In this document: piece after piece, positions 39,112 to 48,295 of the stretch
Position numbering within the stretch: the stretch's first letter is position 1
How the letters are laid out: each line of letters begins with the position of its first letter
Source of the DNA: an uncultured Clostridia bacterium
GTDB lineage: Bacteria; Bacillota; Clostridia; TANB77; CAG-465
Assembly: GCA_947627255.1 (NCBI GenBank)
Contig: CANQVI010000001.1
Coordinates: 84,899 to 133,193 of the forward strand
Length of the DNA: 48,295 nucleotides
Direction: 5' to 3'
Position numbers and translations under genes: made by a program
Notes under the pieces: model-generated
Told to the model about the DNA's origin: nothing
The model's input: the letters and a program-made list of their open reading frames with translations, nothing else
Databases searched by the model: none

Positions 39112-40065
39112 TTATTTTTTAGAAACCTTTTTTTCTTCAACTACTTCACTCATAGCACCTAGAGCACCCATAGCTTTTGTAGCATCAAATGGAATAAATA
39201 CTTTGTTTGCAGTTCCATTTGAAACTTTTTCTAATGCTTCTAAAGATTTTATAGCAACAAGTTTATCATCTGGTTTAGAACTCATTATAGCACCATAAAC
39301 CATTTTAATTTCTTCTGCTTTAGCTTCTGCAACCTTTTTAATTGCTTCTGCATTACCTTCAGCTTCAAGTATTTTAGATTCTCTAATACCTTGAGCTTTT
39401 CTTATGCTTGATTCTCTTTCAGCTTCAGCATTAAGAATAGTAGCTTGTTTATTACCTTCTGCAAGAGTAATGTCAGCTTGACGTTTACCTTCAGCTTCTA
39501 GTATAATAGCTCTTTTATTTCTTTCTGCGTTCATTTGTTTTTCCATTGCATCTCTAATATCAGCTGGTGGTTTAATATCTTTTATTTCAACTCTATCAAC
39601 TTTACAGCCCCATTTATCTGTTGCTTCATCAAGTATATCTCTTAATTGAGTGTTTATTGCATCTCTTGAAGAGAATGTAGCATCAAGATCCATTTTACCA
39701 ACAATATCACGAATTGTAGTAATAGCAATGTATGCTATACCTTTTTGTAAACTTTCAATTTCGTAAACAGCTTTTACTGGATCCATTATTTGATAGAATA
39801 CAACAGTATCTATTGTAATAGTAACGTTATCTTTAGTTATAACACTTTGAGGAGTAACGTCCATAGTTTGTTGTTTTAAACTAACAACAGCTCTTACTTT
39901 ATCGACAAATGGTAATATAATGTTTAAACCAGCTTCAGCAGTGAAACTGTATTTACCAAAACGTTCGATAATTTTTACTTCAGATTGTTTAACAACCTTG
40001 ATTGATGCACCTGCTACTACAATGAAGAAAGCAAGTATAAGAATAATTCCTAATACAAATCCCAT
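39112..40065 (-). CDS. SPFH/Band 7 (stomatin/QmcA-like) protein
   Basis: IKVVKQSEVKIIERFGKYSFTAEAGLNIILPFVDKV ... MEKQMNAERNKRAIILEAEGKRQADI. Confidence 0.93.
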   Translation of the reverse strand: MGFVLGIILILAFFIVVAGASIKVVKQSEVKIIERFGKYSFTAEAGLNIILPFVDKVRAVVSLKQQTMDVTPQSVITKDNVTITIDTVVFYQIMDPVKAVYEIESLQKGIAYIAITTIRDIVGKMDLDATFSSRDAINTQLRDILDEATDKWGCKVDRVEIKDIKPPADIRDAMEKQMNAERNKRAIILEAEGKRQADITLAEGNKQATILNAEAERESSIRKAQGIRESKILEAEGNAEAIKKVAEAKAEEIKMVYGAIMSSKPDDKLVAIKSLEALEKVSNGTANKVFIPFDATKAMGALGAMSEVVEEKKVSKK

Positions 40066-40082
40066 ATATATTTACCTCCTTA

Positions 40083-40520
40083 TTATGGTTTTTTAACTAA
40101 TAATTTTACACCATCAATTTTTTCTATTATAACACTATCACCAACATTTAAATGTTTAGTATTTTCATCTTTGATGGCTGACCAAAGTTCTCCATTAACT
40201 TTAACTTGACCAATTGGATTATCAGCAGTAATAGCTTTTACAACAATACCTTTTTTACCAATTACAGCATTATTATTCATAGTTGAATCGCTTTTGTTTT
40301 TAAAAATACGATTAACTAGAGGTTTAGTAAACATTATCATTAAAACAGTAGAAACTGCAAATACGATAATTTGTGCTACTAAGTTGTCTGGTAATATAAG
40401 GCTAGTTAAAAATGCTAAGAATGCTCCAACACCTGGCCAAAATAACAAGAATGAAATAGTAAAAATTTCTCCTAAGAAGAAGACACCACTTGCAATTAAC
40501 CAAATTGTCCACATTTGCAT
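40083..40520 (-). CDS. NfeD family membrane protein
   Basis: TM-rich N-terminus; C-terminal OB-like NNAVIGKKGIVVKAITADNPIGQVKVNGELWSAI; ATG at 40520 after SD aaaggaggg; paired with SPFH gene. Confidence 0.88.
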   Translation of the reverse strand: MQMWTIWLIASGVFFLGEIFTISFLLFWPGVGAFLAFLTSLILPDNLVAQIIVFAVSTVLMIMFTKPLVNRIFKNKSDSTMNNNAVIGKKGIVVKAITADNPIGQVKVNGELWSAIKDENTKHLNVGDSVIIEKIDGVKLLVKKP

Positions 40521-40684
40521 AAAAATCCCTCCTTTTACTGCGTTGAAATTTATAACTAGTCTACTTTTATTATACAATAAATCTTCGGAAATCTCAATAT
40601 ATTTACATAAAAAACATATTAAAATAATATAATGTAATGACTACGTTAATAAAATATTACAATTATTACAAAATTATTAAAGTG

Positions 40685-40713
40685 TTGACAAAAGAAACAT
40701 ACTGTGCTAGAAT
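40685..40713 (+). promoter_or_regulatory. sigma-A promoter P1 of the M23 gene
   Basis: TTGACA - 17 - TAGAAT. Confidence 0.7.
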
Positions 40714-40749
40714 ATATGTGCTTCTGGAACAAATAAAAATAATGCAAAT

Positions 40750-40778
40750 TTGACAAAAATAGGTTAAAATGTTATAAT
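40750..40778 (+). promoter_or_regulatory. sigma-A promoter P2 of the M23 gene
   Basis: TTGACA - 17 - TATAAT. Confidence 0.8.
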
Positions 40779-40821
40779 ATAATATGTAACCTAATGAAAA
40801 AGGAAGGTGCAAAATTTAATT

Positions 40822-41823
40822 ATGGGAAAGAAAGGTGTGCTCAGTACACTAAGATTCGTATTATTTACTGCAGTATCATTAGCTATGATATTTGCAGCAG
40901 TATATTTTACTATACTTAATACGTACAAACCAGCAGTTAAAACATATATTAATGGTGAATTCATTGGATACTTCTCTGATGAACAACAATTTGACGAGGT
41001 ATATAATGATTTAGTTGCTGAAAAACAAAATATTGACGAAAATGTTAAAGTTTATTTAGAGAGCGAACCTACATTTGAACAAAGCTATATTAGAGACTCT
41101 TTACTTGAACAACAAAATGTATATACAAATTTAAGAGCTGAAATAAAAACTGAATACACAATCTATGAAGTAGTCGTAGATGGTGAACAACAGATGACAT
41201 TTACAGCCGAAGACCAAGCTGACGATTACGTTGAAAAATTAAAAGCAGAAGTATCAGATATAGATGCAAACGTAAACGTTGAAAAAGTTGCTGAACTTAA
41301 AGATATAACTTCTACTGAAAGAGCAGATAGTATACTTGCTAATATAGTAGATAGAAACAAACCAGTTGAAATTCCAGAACCTGATCCAGTTCCAGCACAA
41401 ACTCAATATGCTACAAGCGTATATACTGGAATGGTTACTCCAGCTATTAATGGTACAAGAGTATGGCCAACAGTAAACAGAAGAATTAATTGTGACTATT
41501 GGGGATACTATGGACATAATGGTGTAGATATTGGTGGTTCACTAGGTACAGATATATATGCATATATGGGTGGTACAGTAATATTCTCAGGATGGGATTA
41601 TACAGGATATGGTAACTGTATAAAAATTAACCATGGAAATGGTGTTATAACTATATATGCACACTGTAGTGCTTTATATGTAACAGCTGGTCAACAAGTA
41701 ACAGCTGGTCAAACTATTGCCGCTATTGGTATGACAGGTTGGGCAACAGGTACTCACTTACACTTTGAAGTAAAACAAAATGGTGTATCAGTTAACCCAT
41801 GGTCATATTTAAATGGTATTTAA
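40822..41823 (+). CDS. M23 family peptidoglycan endopeptidase, membrane-anchored
   Basis: N-terminal TM; GHNGVDIGGSLGTDIYAYMGGTV ... YAHCSALYV ... GWATGTHLHFEV with HxxxD and HxH intact. Confidence 0.93.
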   Translation: MGKKGVLSTLRFVLFTAVSLAMIFAAVYFTILNTYKPAVKTYINGEFIGYFSDEQQFDEVYNDLVAEKQNIDENVKVYLESEPTFEQSYIRDSLLEQQNVYTNLRAEIKTEYTIYEVVVDGEQQMTFTAEDQADDYVEKLKAEVSDIDANVNVEKVAELKDITSTERADSILANIVDRNKPVEIPEPDPVPAQTQYATSVYTGMVTPAINGTRVWPTVNRRINCDYWGYYGHNGVDIGGSLGTDIYAYMGGTVIFSGWDYTGYGNCIKINHGNGVITIYAHCSALYVTAGQQVTAGQTIAAIGMTGWATGTHLHFEVKQNGVSVNPWSYLNGI

Positions 41824-41860
41824 TAGTAAATAAGTTACTTTTGTAATTTATTATATATCA

Positions 41861-41908
41861 CCTATTGCTCAGATAATACAAAAAAACCTCGTTTATCTTA
41901 GCTATAGG
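41861..41908 (+). promoter_or_regulatory. rpsO leader hairpin, candidate S15 autoregulatory element
   Basis: CCTATtGCTcAGATAA ... TTATCTtAGCtATAGG, 14 pairs with 2 mismatches, just upstream of the rpsO SD. Confidence 0.5.
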
Positions 41909-41934
41909 CTTGTAACAAAGAAGGAGGAAATAAA

Positions 41935-42198
41935 ATGACTAAAGAAAGAAAAGCTGAAATTTTAACAACTTATGCTAGAAAAGAAAAAGACACTGGTTCA
42001 GCAGAAGTACAAATCGCACTTCTAACAGAAAGAATCAATGAACTTACAGAGCATTTAAAAGTTCACAAAAAAGATAATCATTCTAGACGTGGTCTTTTAA
42101 TTATGGTTGGAAAAAGAAAAAGACTTTTAAAATATCTTGAAACTAAAGATGTTGAAAGATACAGAGAAATAATTTCTAAATTAAATATAAGAAAATAA
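41935..42198 (+). CDS. rpsO: 30S ribosomal protein S15
   Basis: [48 protein letters not shown]. Confidence 0.98.
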   Translation: MTKERKAEILTTYARKEKDTGSAEVQIALLTERINELTEHLKVHKKDNHSRRGLLIMVGKRKRLLKYLETKDVERYREIISKLNIRK

Positions 42199-42211
42199 TA
42201 TTTCGTCATTT

Positions 42212-42241
42212 AAGAAGTGGAATATACCACTTCTTTTTTTA
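42212..42241 (+). terminator. Rho-independent terminator of rpsO
   Basis: AAGAAGTGG aatata CCACTTCTT + T run. Confidence 0.9.
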
Positions 42242-42280
42242 TTTTTTAAATATGCTATAAGTCAAATAAATTATCTTTAA

Positions 42281-42316
42281 AATCAAAAAGAATTATATTT
42301 CTTTTTGATTTTTTTT
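42281..42316 (+). terminator. second (tandem) terminator-like hairpin
   Basis: AATCAAAAAGAA ttata TTTCTTTTTGATT + T8. Confidence 0.65.
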
Positions 42317-42616
42317 ATAAATTTTAAAATTTATGCAACCTTTTTGAAAAAAATAGAATCTAAATAGTGAAAAAAGAAATTTAATTGTACAATAAATAAC
42401 TTTAAAAATTTATTAAAAACTATTGATTCTAGAAAGATAGTTTTAATATTTAATTACTAATGATGAATAATGTTATGCCCATTTTACTTAATATAGTTTG
42501 AAATAATGAAAAGTATACTATATTTGAATATTAACTAGTGTCATATTGTTTATGTTTAATATGTTTTTTTAGTTATGATATAATTTTAAAAACGTTTATT
42601 TGAAAGGATTTATATT

Positions 42617-43138
42617 ATGGAAGAACTTTTAAAAAGAATAAAGCATAAAGATGAAGAAGCTTTTGAAGAAATAGTTAATATGTTTCAAAGACAACTTTTA
42701 ATTATTGCTACTTTTAGATTAGGAGATAAAGAACTTGCAGATGATGCTGTTCAAGATACATTTTTGTCATTATTTAATAATTGCAAAAAAATAAAAGATG
42801 CAAATAAAATGAGGGCTTGGCTTACTAAAGTTTTAATTAATAAATGTAATAAAATAATAAAACAAAATAAAAATTTCAAGATTTCTTTTGAACTTAATTA
42901 TTTTGAAGATTATATATATGAAGAAGATAGTTATAAAAATATACATGATGAAATAGATTTTTATAATCATTTAAAAATTTTAGATACTGAGGAAAGGATG
43001 ATTATAGTAATGTTTTATGGAGAATCATATTCATTAAAAGAAATATCAGAAATATTAAATATCAATATTGGAACATTAAAAAGTAAAATTTCTAGAGCAA
43101 AAAGCAAATTAAAAGCTAAGATTGGAGGTGAATTCTAA
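42617..43138 (+). CDS. ECF-type RNA polymerase sigma factor
   Basis: Sigma2 LADDAVQDTFLSLFNNCKKIKDANKMRAWLTKVLINKCNK; sigma4 ILDTEERMIIVMFYGESYSLKEISEILNINIGTLKSKISRAKSKLK. Confidence 0.93.
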   Translation: MEELLKRIKHKDEEAFEEIVNMFQRQLLIIATFRLGDKELADDAVQDTFLSLFNNCKKIKDANKMRAWLTKVLINKCNKIIKQNKNFKISFELNYFEDYIYEEDSYKNIHDEIDFYNHLKILDTEERMIIVMFYGESYSLKEISEILNINIGTLKSKISRAKSKLKAKIGGEF

Positions 43139-43966
43139 TTGGAAAAATATATTGATGAATTTGATATTGCACTACATGAAAGAATAAATAGTATAAAAAC
43201 GAAAAGTTATCAAAAAAGTGATATAGAAAATATTATAAAAAGAGCTAAGATAGAAAGAAAAAGAAAAAAATATATTTATAGTTTGGCAATTTCCATTATA
43301 TTTATTTTTGCTGGGATGGCAGCTTTATCATTAAGATATATTAATAAAAATGATATATTGAATAATATTGTTGCAGAGAAAAACCAAAATTTAAATTTTG
43401 ATATAAGTAATGAAGATAAACCATTAGCTGAGTTGGAAACTATTACATATAAAAATAATTCTGAAAATTTATTTTCTACCAGTGCAGGTTGCTTTATTAG
43501 ATGGCCAGAGGAAGTATATGTAAATAATCAAACTCCAGATAAAATATATATTATAAGATTAGATAAAATCTTAGAATATTCTTTTGCACTTAGTAAACCA
43601 ATAACAAAATTAAGAGTAACTATTATAAATTCAGTAAATGAAATGGGAAAAGATTCTGGACAAATTGATATTAATATAAATGGGGGTGTTGTATCAATAT
43701 TCGAGCTAGAAAATAGTTCGTTAGATTACCAATTAGATTCAAAATATAAGGATTTAACTACAGAAGAAAAAAAGAATACTTTTGTCAGACTTGTATCTGA
43801 TAATGATTATAATAAATGTCCTACCCCTGAGGAAGGAAAGTATTATATAGTTTCATTGGATAAGGATAATAATCTTGTGACAAATAGTACATATCCTTTT
43901 TTTGAATACGATATTGAAAATAATTTATATAAAGACAGTTTAGGAAACTGGAACACTTTAAAATAA
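43139..43966 (+). CDS. putative membrane anti-sigma factor (TTG start)
   Basis: Starts immediately after the sigma stop codon; about 50-aa cytoplasmic part, one TM (YSLAISIIFIFAGMAALSL), about 200-aa external domain. Confidence 0.65.
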   Translation: MEKYIDEFDIALHERINSIKTKSYQKSDIENIIKRAKIERKRKKYIYSLAISIIFIFAGMAALSLRYINKNDILNNIVAEKNQNLNFDISNEDKPLAELETITYKNNSENLFSTSAGCFIRWPEEVYVNNQTPDKIYIIRLDKILEYSFALSKPITKLRVTIINSVNEMGKDSGQIDININGGVVSIFELENSSLDYQLDSKYKDLTTEEKKNTFVRLVSDNDYNKCPTPEEGKYYIVSLDKDNNLVTNSTYPFFEYDIENNLYKDSLGNWNTLK

Positions 43967-44057
43967 GATTAATATATATTTTATTATTCAAAGAAAGGAG
44001 GGAAAGTTTAATAGAATAATAATTTATAAAATATTTTAAAGAAGGAGCGTAATTTAT

Positions 44058-44645
44058 ATGAAAAAATATTTAAATAAAATAGTATTGTCAATATTTGCTC
44101 TTGCTATAGGAGCACTTATGAATACTAAAACTTTTGCAATGACACCAACATGGCCAAACGATGCAAAATTTAATAGAGGTGTAAGTAATGCATATTATTA
44201 TGTTGATAGTACAGCAAATTCATATACTTCAAGAATAAATGCAGCTGTGAATAATTGGGTAGATACAGGATGGGGATGGAATCCAATATATCTATATCCT
44301 GTCGCTTCTAACTATGCTACTCATATTGATTTTTATGTTTCTAATTATCAACAAGATTACGTCTTAGATAATAATACTTTGGCTTATTCTGGATTTTGGG
44401 ATATTAATTCAAACCGACTTTCTCAAGCTGGATATGGACCAAGCGTAGATTATTTCTATACAGAAGTAAAAATTAACCAAATTTATGACGTAGAAACAAG
44501 GGTAATAATTCATGAGATGGGACATTGTTTTGGATTAGCACATAGTAGTGATCATTATAGTATAATGTACCCTACATATGAAGGAACATATGTAACAACA
44601 GTACAAAAAGATGATCATGACACAATAAATTATTTATATAATTAA
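44058..44645 (+). CDS. secreted matrixin-like zinc metalloprotease
   Basis: Signal peptide MKKYLNKIVLSIFALAIGALMNTKTFA; HEMGHCFGLAHS (HExxHxxGxxH) and Met-turn SIMYP. Confidence 0.9.
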   Translation: MKKYLNKIVLSIFALAIGALMNTKTFAMTPTWPNDAKFNRGVSNAYYYVDSTANSYTSRINAAVNNWVDTGWGWNPIYLYPVASNYATHIDFYVSNYQQDYVLDNNTLAYSGFWDINSNRLSQAGYGPSVDYFYTEVKINQIYDVETRVIIHEMGHCFGLAHSSDHYSIMYPTYEGTYVTTVQKDDHDTINYLYN

Positions 44646-44672
44646 AGTTTTATACTTTAAGGGGGAAGAAAA

Positions 44673-45449
44673 ATGAAAAAGAAATATATTATTAGTGCAG
44701 TAGTAGTAACAATTATTATTGCCACTGTATCTATAGGATTAATAGTTAGTAAAAATAATTCAAAGCCAAATAATATAATAGCAAATAATGAAATAGCAAG
44801 TGATGACGAGGGATTTAATACATATACATATATAACGGATGAAATGCTAAGTAATAGTGAAACTAGTACAATGTATCCCGAACTTAAATCTGAGTATACA
44901 CCTGAATATATTTTTAATAATTCAGATGCAATTGCTTTAGTAACTATTACTACGATTGATGGTGCTAGTATGGAGTACAGTCTTTATGGAATGACATATG
45001 GAACAATGGTAGTTAATAATATAATATATGGAGATATAAAAGTTAATGAAAATGGTTTGGCAGAATTCTTAAAACCAGGTGGAATTGTTACTGTTGCAAA
45101 TTATGATGCTTATGATAATCAAGCAGCTGTTGAAAAAAGGGATTATTTAAGAGAACAAGCAGGTATAAAAATAGATAAAGAAAATTCATATATGAATTTA
45201 AAAGTTGAAAATGATATAGACATTGAAGTAGGAAAAACATATTTAGCATATTTAAATTATATAGAAAAAAATGGTAAATATGAAATAGTAGGATTAAGAA
45301 TTGGCTTAAGAGAAGTAAATGTTGCACAGCAAACTAGAGTTAAAACTCAAAATATAGATTTAAATAATGCAAAAATAAAAAATAATGTTACTGGTGAATG
45401 GGAAGAATTAGATAAATATATTAAAGAAGATATAGAAATATATAAATAA
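44673..45449 (+). CDS. membrane-anchored/secreted hypothetical protein
   Basis: N-terminal TM KKYIISAVVVTIIIATVSIGLIV; 258 aa; SD gggggaag. Confidence 0.7.
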   Translation: MKKKYIISAVVVTIIIATVSIGLIVSKNNSKPNNIIANNEIASDDEGFNTYTYITDEMLSNSETSTMYPELKSEYTPEYIFNNSDAIALVTITTIDGASMEYSLYGMTYGTMVVNNIIYGDIKVNENGLAEFLKPGGIVTVANYDAYDNQAAVEKRDYLREQAGIKIDKENSYMNLKVENDIDIEVGKTYLAYLNYIEKNGKYEIVGLRIGLREVNVAQQTRVKTQNIDLNNAKIKNNVTGEWEELDKYIKEDIEIYK

Positions 45450-45505
45450 ATTAATAAAAATGTAAAATGATTTTAAGTATGTTATTTTACAAGATGAAAA
45501 AATAT

Positions 45506-45543
45506 AGAAGAATAAGCTAGAAATAGTTTGTTCTTCTTTTTTT
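45506..45543 (+). terminator. probable terminator
   Basis: AGAAGAA ... TTCTTCT followed by T7. Confidence 0.55.
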
Positions 45544-45701
45544 ATGTTTGAAATAAGCATTTTAAGCCAATTTTAATACTTATATTACAATAAAATTTCA
45601 ATATGCTTTCAAAACTTTTTTAAAGTGTAATATGTTTGAAAAAATAAGCATTATACGATAAAATATAATCAACTTATTATGTATAGAAATGAGGTAAATA
45701 T

Positions 45702-48295
45702 ATGAAAAAAGTAAAAATTTTTATGTGCTTATTAATTATGACATTATTATTTATTGGTGCAAACGTAAATAATAGTGTTATGGCTTATGCTAATATTGAT
45801 TCACAATATTTATTTGAGCCAAGTACATTTGATAACTTGAAATTAAATTATAAAACGTTACCAGTTGTAACTGTAACAGGAGGTGGATACACTATAGAAG
45901 ATTCTTATGCTGAGGATCGTGATATTACTAAACGTACAGTTCAATTTAACAATTCAGCTAATCAGACATTAAATAATGTGGTTACAGTTTTCTATTCAGA
46001 TTGTGGTACTTTAAATGGTAGAACTATAGATATGAGATTGATATATGATGATATAGTTACTGTAGAACCTGGAAGTACACTTTATTGGACAGCTTTCGGT
46101 AGCGAAATGACATCTAATAATGAATGGTTTTATACAAATATAGAACATGTAAATATTAACATTTATTTCTATTATCACGGAGAGAATACACCAATATACT
46201 TAGACAATGCATATTTGTCTATATTCTCTGAAGATCACGGTGAAGGTTCAGGAAGTACAGAAAAAACTGAAGCATATATATATAAAGAAACTACAATGAA
46301 ACATGCTGATTCATTATTATCAAGAAATAATAGTAGACGTTATACAGATTTATACTATGGTACTGCTGATGGATCTACAGGTGCAGGAGCTAAAAACTGT
46401 GTAGCTTTTAAATATGTAAATAAAGATCATATAAATATTAGATTATATGGTATAGATGATAGAAATGGAAATTCGGCTGCTGGTGCTGGATATCACTTCC
46501 AATATACACCTTTAACAGCTGTATTACCTTCAAATCCTGTTAAAAGTGTGGATAAAACAACAGCATCTTTAGGAGATACTTTAACTTATACTGTTGAGCA
46601 GGAAATTTCTAAAAGATATGACCCAGACTTTTATTATTCATCTTTAGTATTTAGAGATGTGTTAGATTCTAATTTAACATATAATTCTTTAAAAGTATAT
46701 AATGAAAATGGAGCAGATATAACAAATTCTGCTGGTACTACAAGTTATAATTCTGGAACTTTAACATATACTTTTAATTCATCATATTTAAGAAATATGA
46801 ATTATGATGGTCAAAAATATAAATTCGTAATTAGTGCTACAATAAAGAATTCTGCTACAAAGAGCAGTATACCTAATAATTGTAGCTTTACAATAAATAA
46901 TCAATATACATTAAATTCAAATCAAGCTAATACACAATTAAAAGCTAAAGTAATAGTTCATCATAAAAATAGACAAGGTGTAACTTTAGCTGCAGATGAA
47001 ACTCAAGAGGGAAATTTGTTAGATCATTATGACACATATCCAAAGAGTTTTGTAGGATATAAAAAAGTAAGTGATACTGGTAATACATCAGGAACAATGC
47101 AACAAAATGTTACAGAAGTAACATATACATACGATATAATAAGAGTAAATATAAATATTTCAAAAACTATTGAGGCTACTGCTTCAACAAGCAAGAGAAA
47201 TTTATCTGGAGCTAAATTTAAAATAGAAGCAGATAGTTTCCCAGGACTAGTTGGACAAGCTAATCCAGATAGAGAATATTATTCTACAATAACAGATGCA
47301 AATGGAAATTGCATAATTGAAGGCGTACCATTTGGAACTTACCATTTTTCAGAAATAGTTGTACCTGATACAGCATATAATGCAGAGTTCTATTTAAATG
47401 GTTCAATGGATAGAATTAAAAACTTTAACATTGAAGTAGCAGAAGATAAAACTTACTCATATAGCCTTGAAGATGTGGCAAAGAAAATGCAAATAACAAT
47501 ATACAAAGAAGATGTAGAAACAGGAAGAACAACACAAGGAGATGCACATTTAGAGGGAGCAGAGTACACATTATATAGAGATCAAGCATGTACAGATGCA
47601 ATAGAAACAATAACAATACAAAAAAATGGAGATGGTTCATATAGTGCAACAAGTGGATGGTATCTAGTAGGAACATACTGGATAAAGGAAACAAAAGCGC
47701 CAGAGGGATACTTAATAGATGAAACAGTACATAAAGTAGAACAAAATCCTAAAAATCAAACAACAGAATATACAAGTCATGAAATAACATCAAAAGAAGA
47801 AGTAATAAGAAACGACATAGAAATAGTAAAATACATAGATAAAACAGATTCAACAGTAAAACAAAATTTAGAAGGAGCAGTATTTACAGCAAGTTTAAAT
47901 AGTGATCCAAGCCAAACATGGACATCAGTATATGAAAATGGACGTTATATAATAAAAGATTTACCATATGGAACATATACAATAAGAGAAACTACAGTTC
48001 CAGATATAGCATATAATGGAGAATTCTATGTAAATGGTGGAACAGATAGAAAAACAACATTTGAACAATTTGTACAAGTAGATGGAAATACAAATGACCC
48101 ATATGTATGGTCAGATATAAATGATGTTCCTAAAAAAATGCAAATAACAATATATAAAGAAGATGTAGAGACAGGAAGAACAACACAAGGAGATGCACAT
48201 TTAGAGGGAGCAGAATACACATTATATAGAAATCAAGCATGTACAGATGCAGTAGAAACAATAACAATACAAAAAAATGAAGACGGATCATATAG
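45702..48295 (+). CDS. large surface adhesin / pilin-like protein with D2-like, MucBP-like and Cna-B repeats (partial, runs off window)
   Basis: Signal peptide MKKVKIFMCLLIMTLLFIGANVNNSVMAYA; SVDKTTASLGDTLTYTVEQ; KVIVHHKNRQGVTLAADETQEGNLLDHYDTYPKSFVGYKKV; repeated KMQITIYKEDVETGRTTQGDAHLEGAEYTLYR; open to the window end, absent from ORF track. Confidence 0.85.
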   Translation, partial: MKKVKIFMCLLIMTLLFIGANVNNSVMAYANIDSQYLFEPSTFDNLKLNYKTLPVVTVTGGGYTIEDSYAEDRDITKRTVQFNNSANQTLNNVVTVFYSDCGTLNGRTIDMRLIYDDIVTVEPGSTLYWTAFGSEMTSNNEWFYTNIEHVNINIYFYYHGENTPIYLDNAYLSIFSEDHGEGSGSTEKTEAYIYKETTMKHADSLLSRNNSRRYTDLYYGTADGSTGAGAKNCVAFKYVNKDHINIRLYGIDDRNGNSAAGAGYHFQYTPLTAVLPSNPVKSVDKTTASLGDTLTYTVEQEISKRYDPDFYYSSLVFRDVLDSNLTYNSLKVYNENGADITNSAGTTSYNSGTLTYTFNSSYLRNMNYDGQKYKFVISATIKNSATKSSIPNNCSFTINNQYTLNSNQANTQLKAKVIVHHKNRQGVTLAADETQEGNLLDHYDTYPKSFVGYKKVSDTGNTSGTMQQNVTEVTYTYDIIRVNINISKTIEATASTSKRNLSGAKFKIEADSFPGLVGQANPDREYYSTITDANGNCIIEGVPFGTYHFSEIVVPDTAYNAEFYLNGSMDRIKNFNIEVAEDKTYSYSLEDVAKKMQITIYKEDVETGRTTQGDAHLEGAEYTLYRDQACTDAIETITIQKNGDGSYSATSGWYLVGTYWIKETKAPEGYLIDETVHKVEQNPKNQTTEYTSHEITSKEEVIRNDIEIVKYIDKTDSTVKQNLEGAVFTASLNSDPSQTWTSVYENGRYIIKDLPYGTYTIRETTVPDIAYNGEFYVNGGTDRKTTFEQFVQVDGNTNDPYVWSDINDVPKKMQITIYKEDVETGRTTQGDAHLEGAEYTLYRNQACTDAVETITIQKNEDGSY
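47487..48295 (+). repeat. 651-bp-period coding repeat (217 aa) within the adhesin
   Basis: 47487-47644 recurs at 48138-48295 with about 8 differences counted by eye; second copy truncated by window end. Confidence 0.85.

Noticed and set aside
42242-42616. Possible small RNA or gene between the two terminators and the ECF gene
   Set aside because: Only about 40 nt between the two hairpins, and no convincing promoter-ORF combination; treated as tandem terminators and leader.
47425-48220. Minus-strand ORFs 47425-47694 and 48026-48220
   Set aside because: Antisense to the Cna-B adhesin frame; Leu/His/Phe-rich composition typical of antisense reading in AT-rich DNA.

Overview
The window is a low-GC, AT-rich chromosomal segment from an anaerobic, spore-forming Clostridia-type Firmicute (judged from SpoIIE, four-subunit ferredoxin oxidoreductase, Fhs and overall composition). 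The left edge looks like the end of a prophage or integrative element: a CHAP endolysin, arm-like direct repeats, then a 15-nt tRNA-Gln 3'-end remnant followed by a terminator. Core genes include PAP2, a preQ1-I riboswitch with a YhhQ-type queuosine precursor transporter, 5-FTHF cyclo-ligase, tRNA-Gln(CUG), fhs, smc, dinB, a porGDAB-like operon, comEC, a ClpE-like ATPase, scpB, addB, spoIIE, dnaE, SPFH/NfeD, an M23 peptidase and rpsO. The more accessory parts are (i) a collagen-like protein with a sigma-K-like promoter next to a GT2-TPR glycosyltransferase, and (ii) an ECF sigma / putative anti-sigma / matrixin / membrane protein / large Cna-B adhesin cluster. The adhesin runs off the right edge and is missing from the ORF track. 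Two small genes flanking smc each appear broken by one extra base in an A4/T4 run. A minus-strand leader at 35416-35491 can form two mutually exclusive hairpins next to the Shine-Dalgarno. All assignments come from reading motifs by eye; no database search was run.
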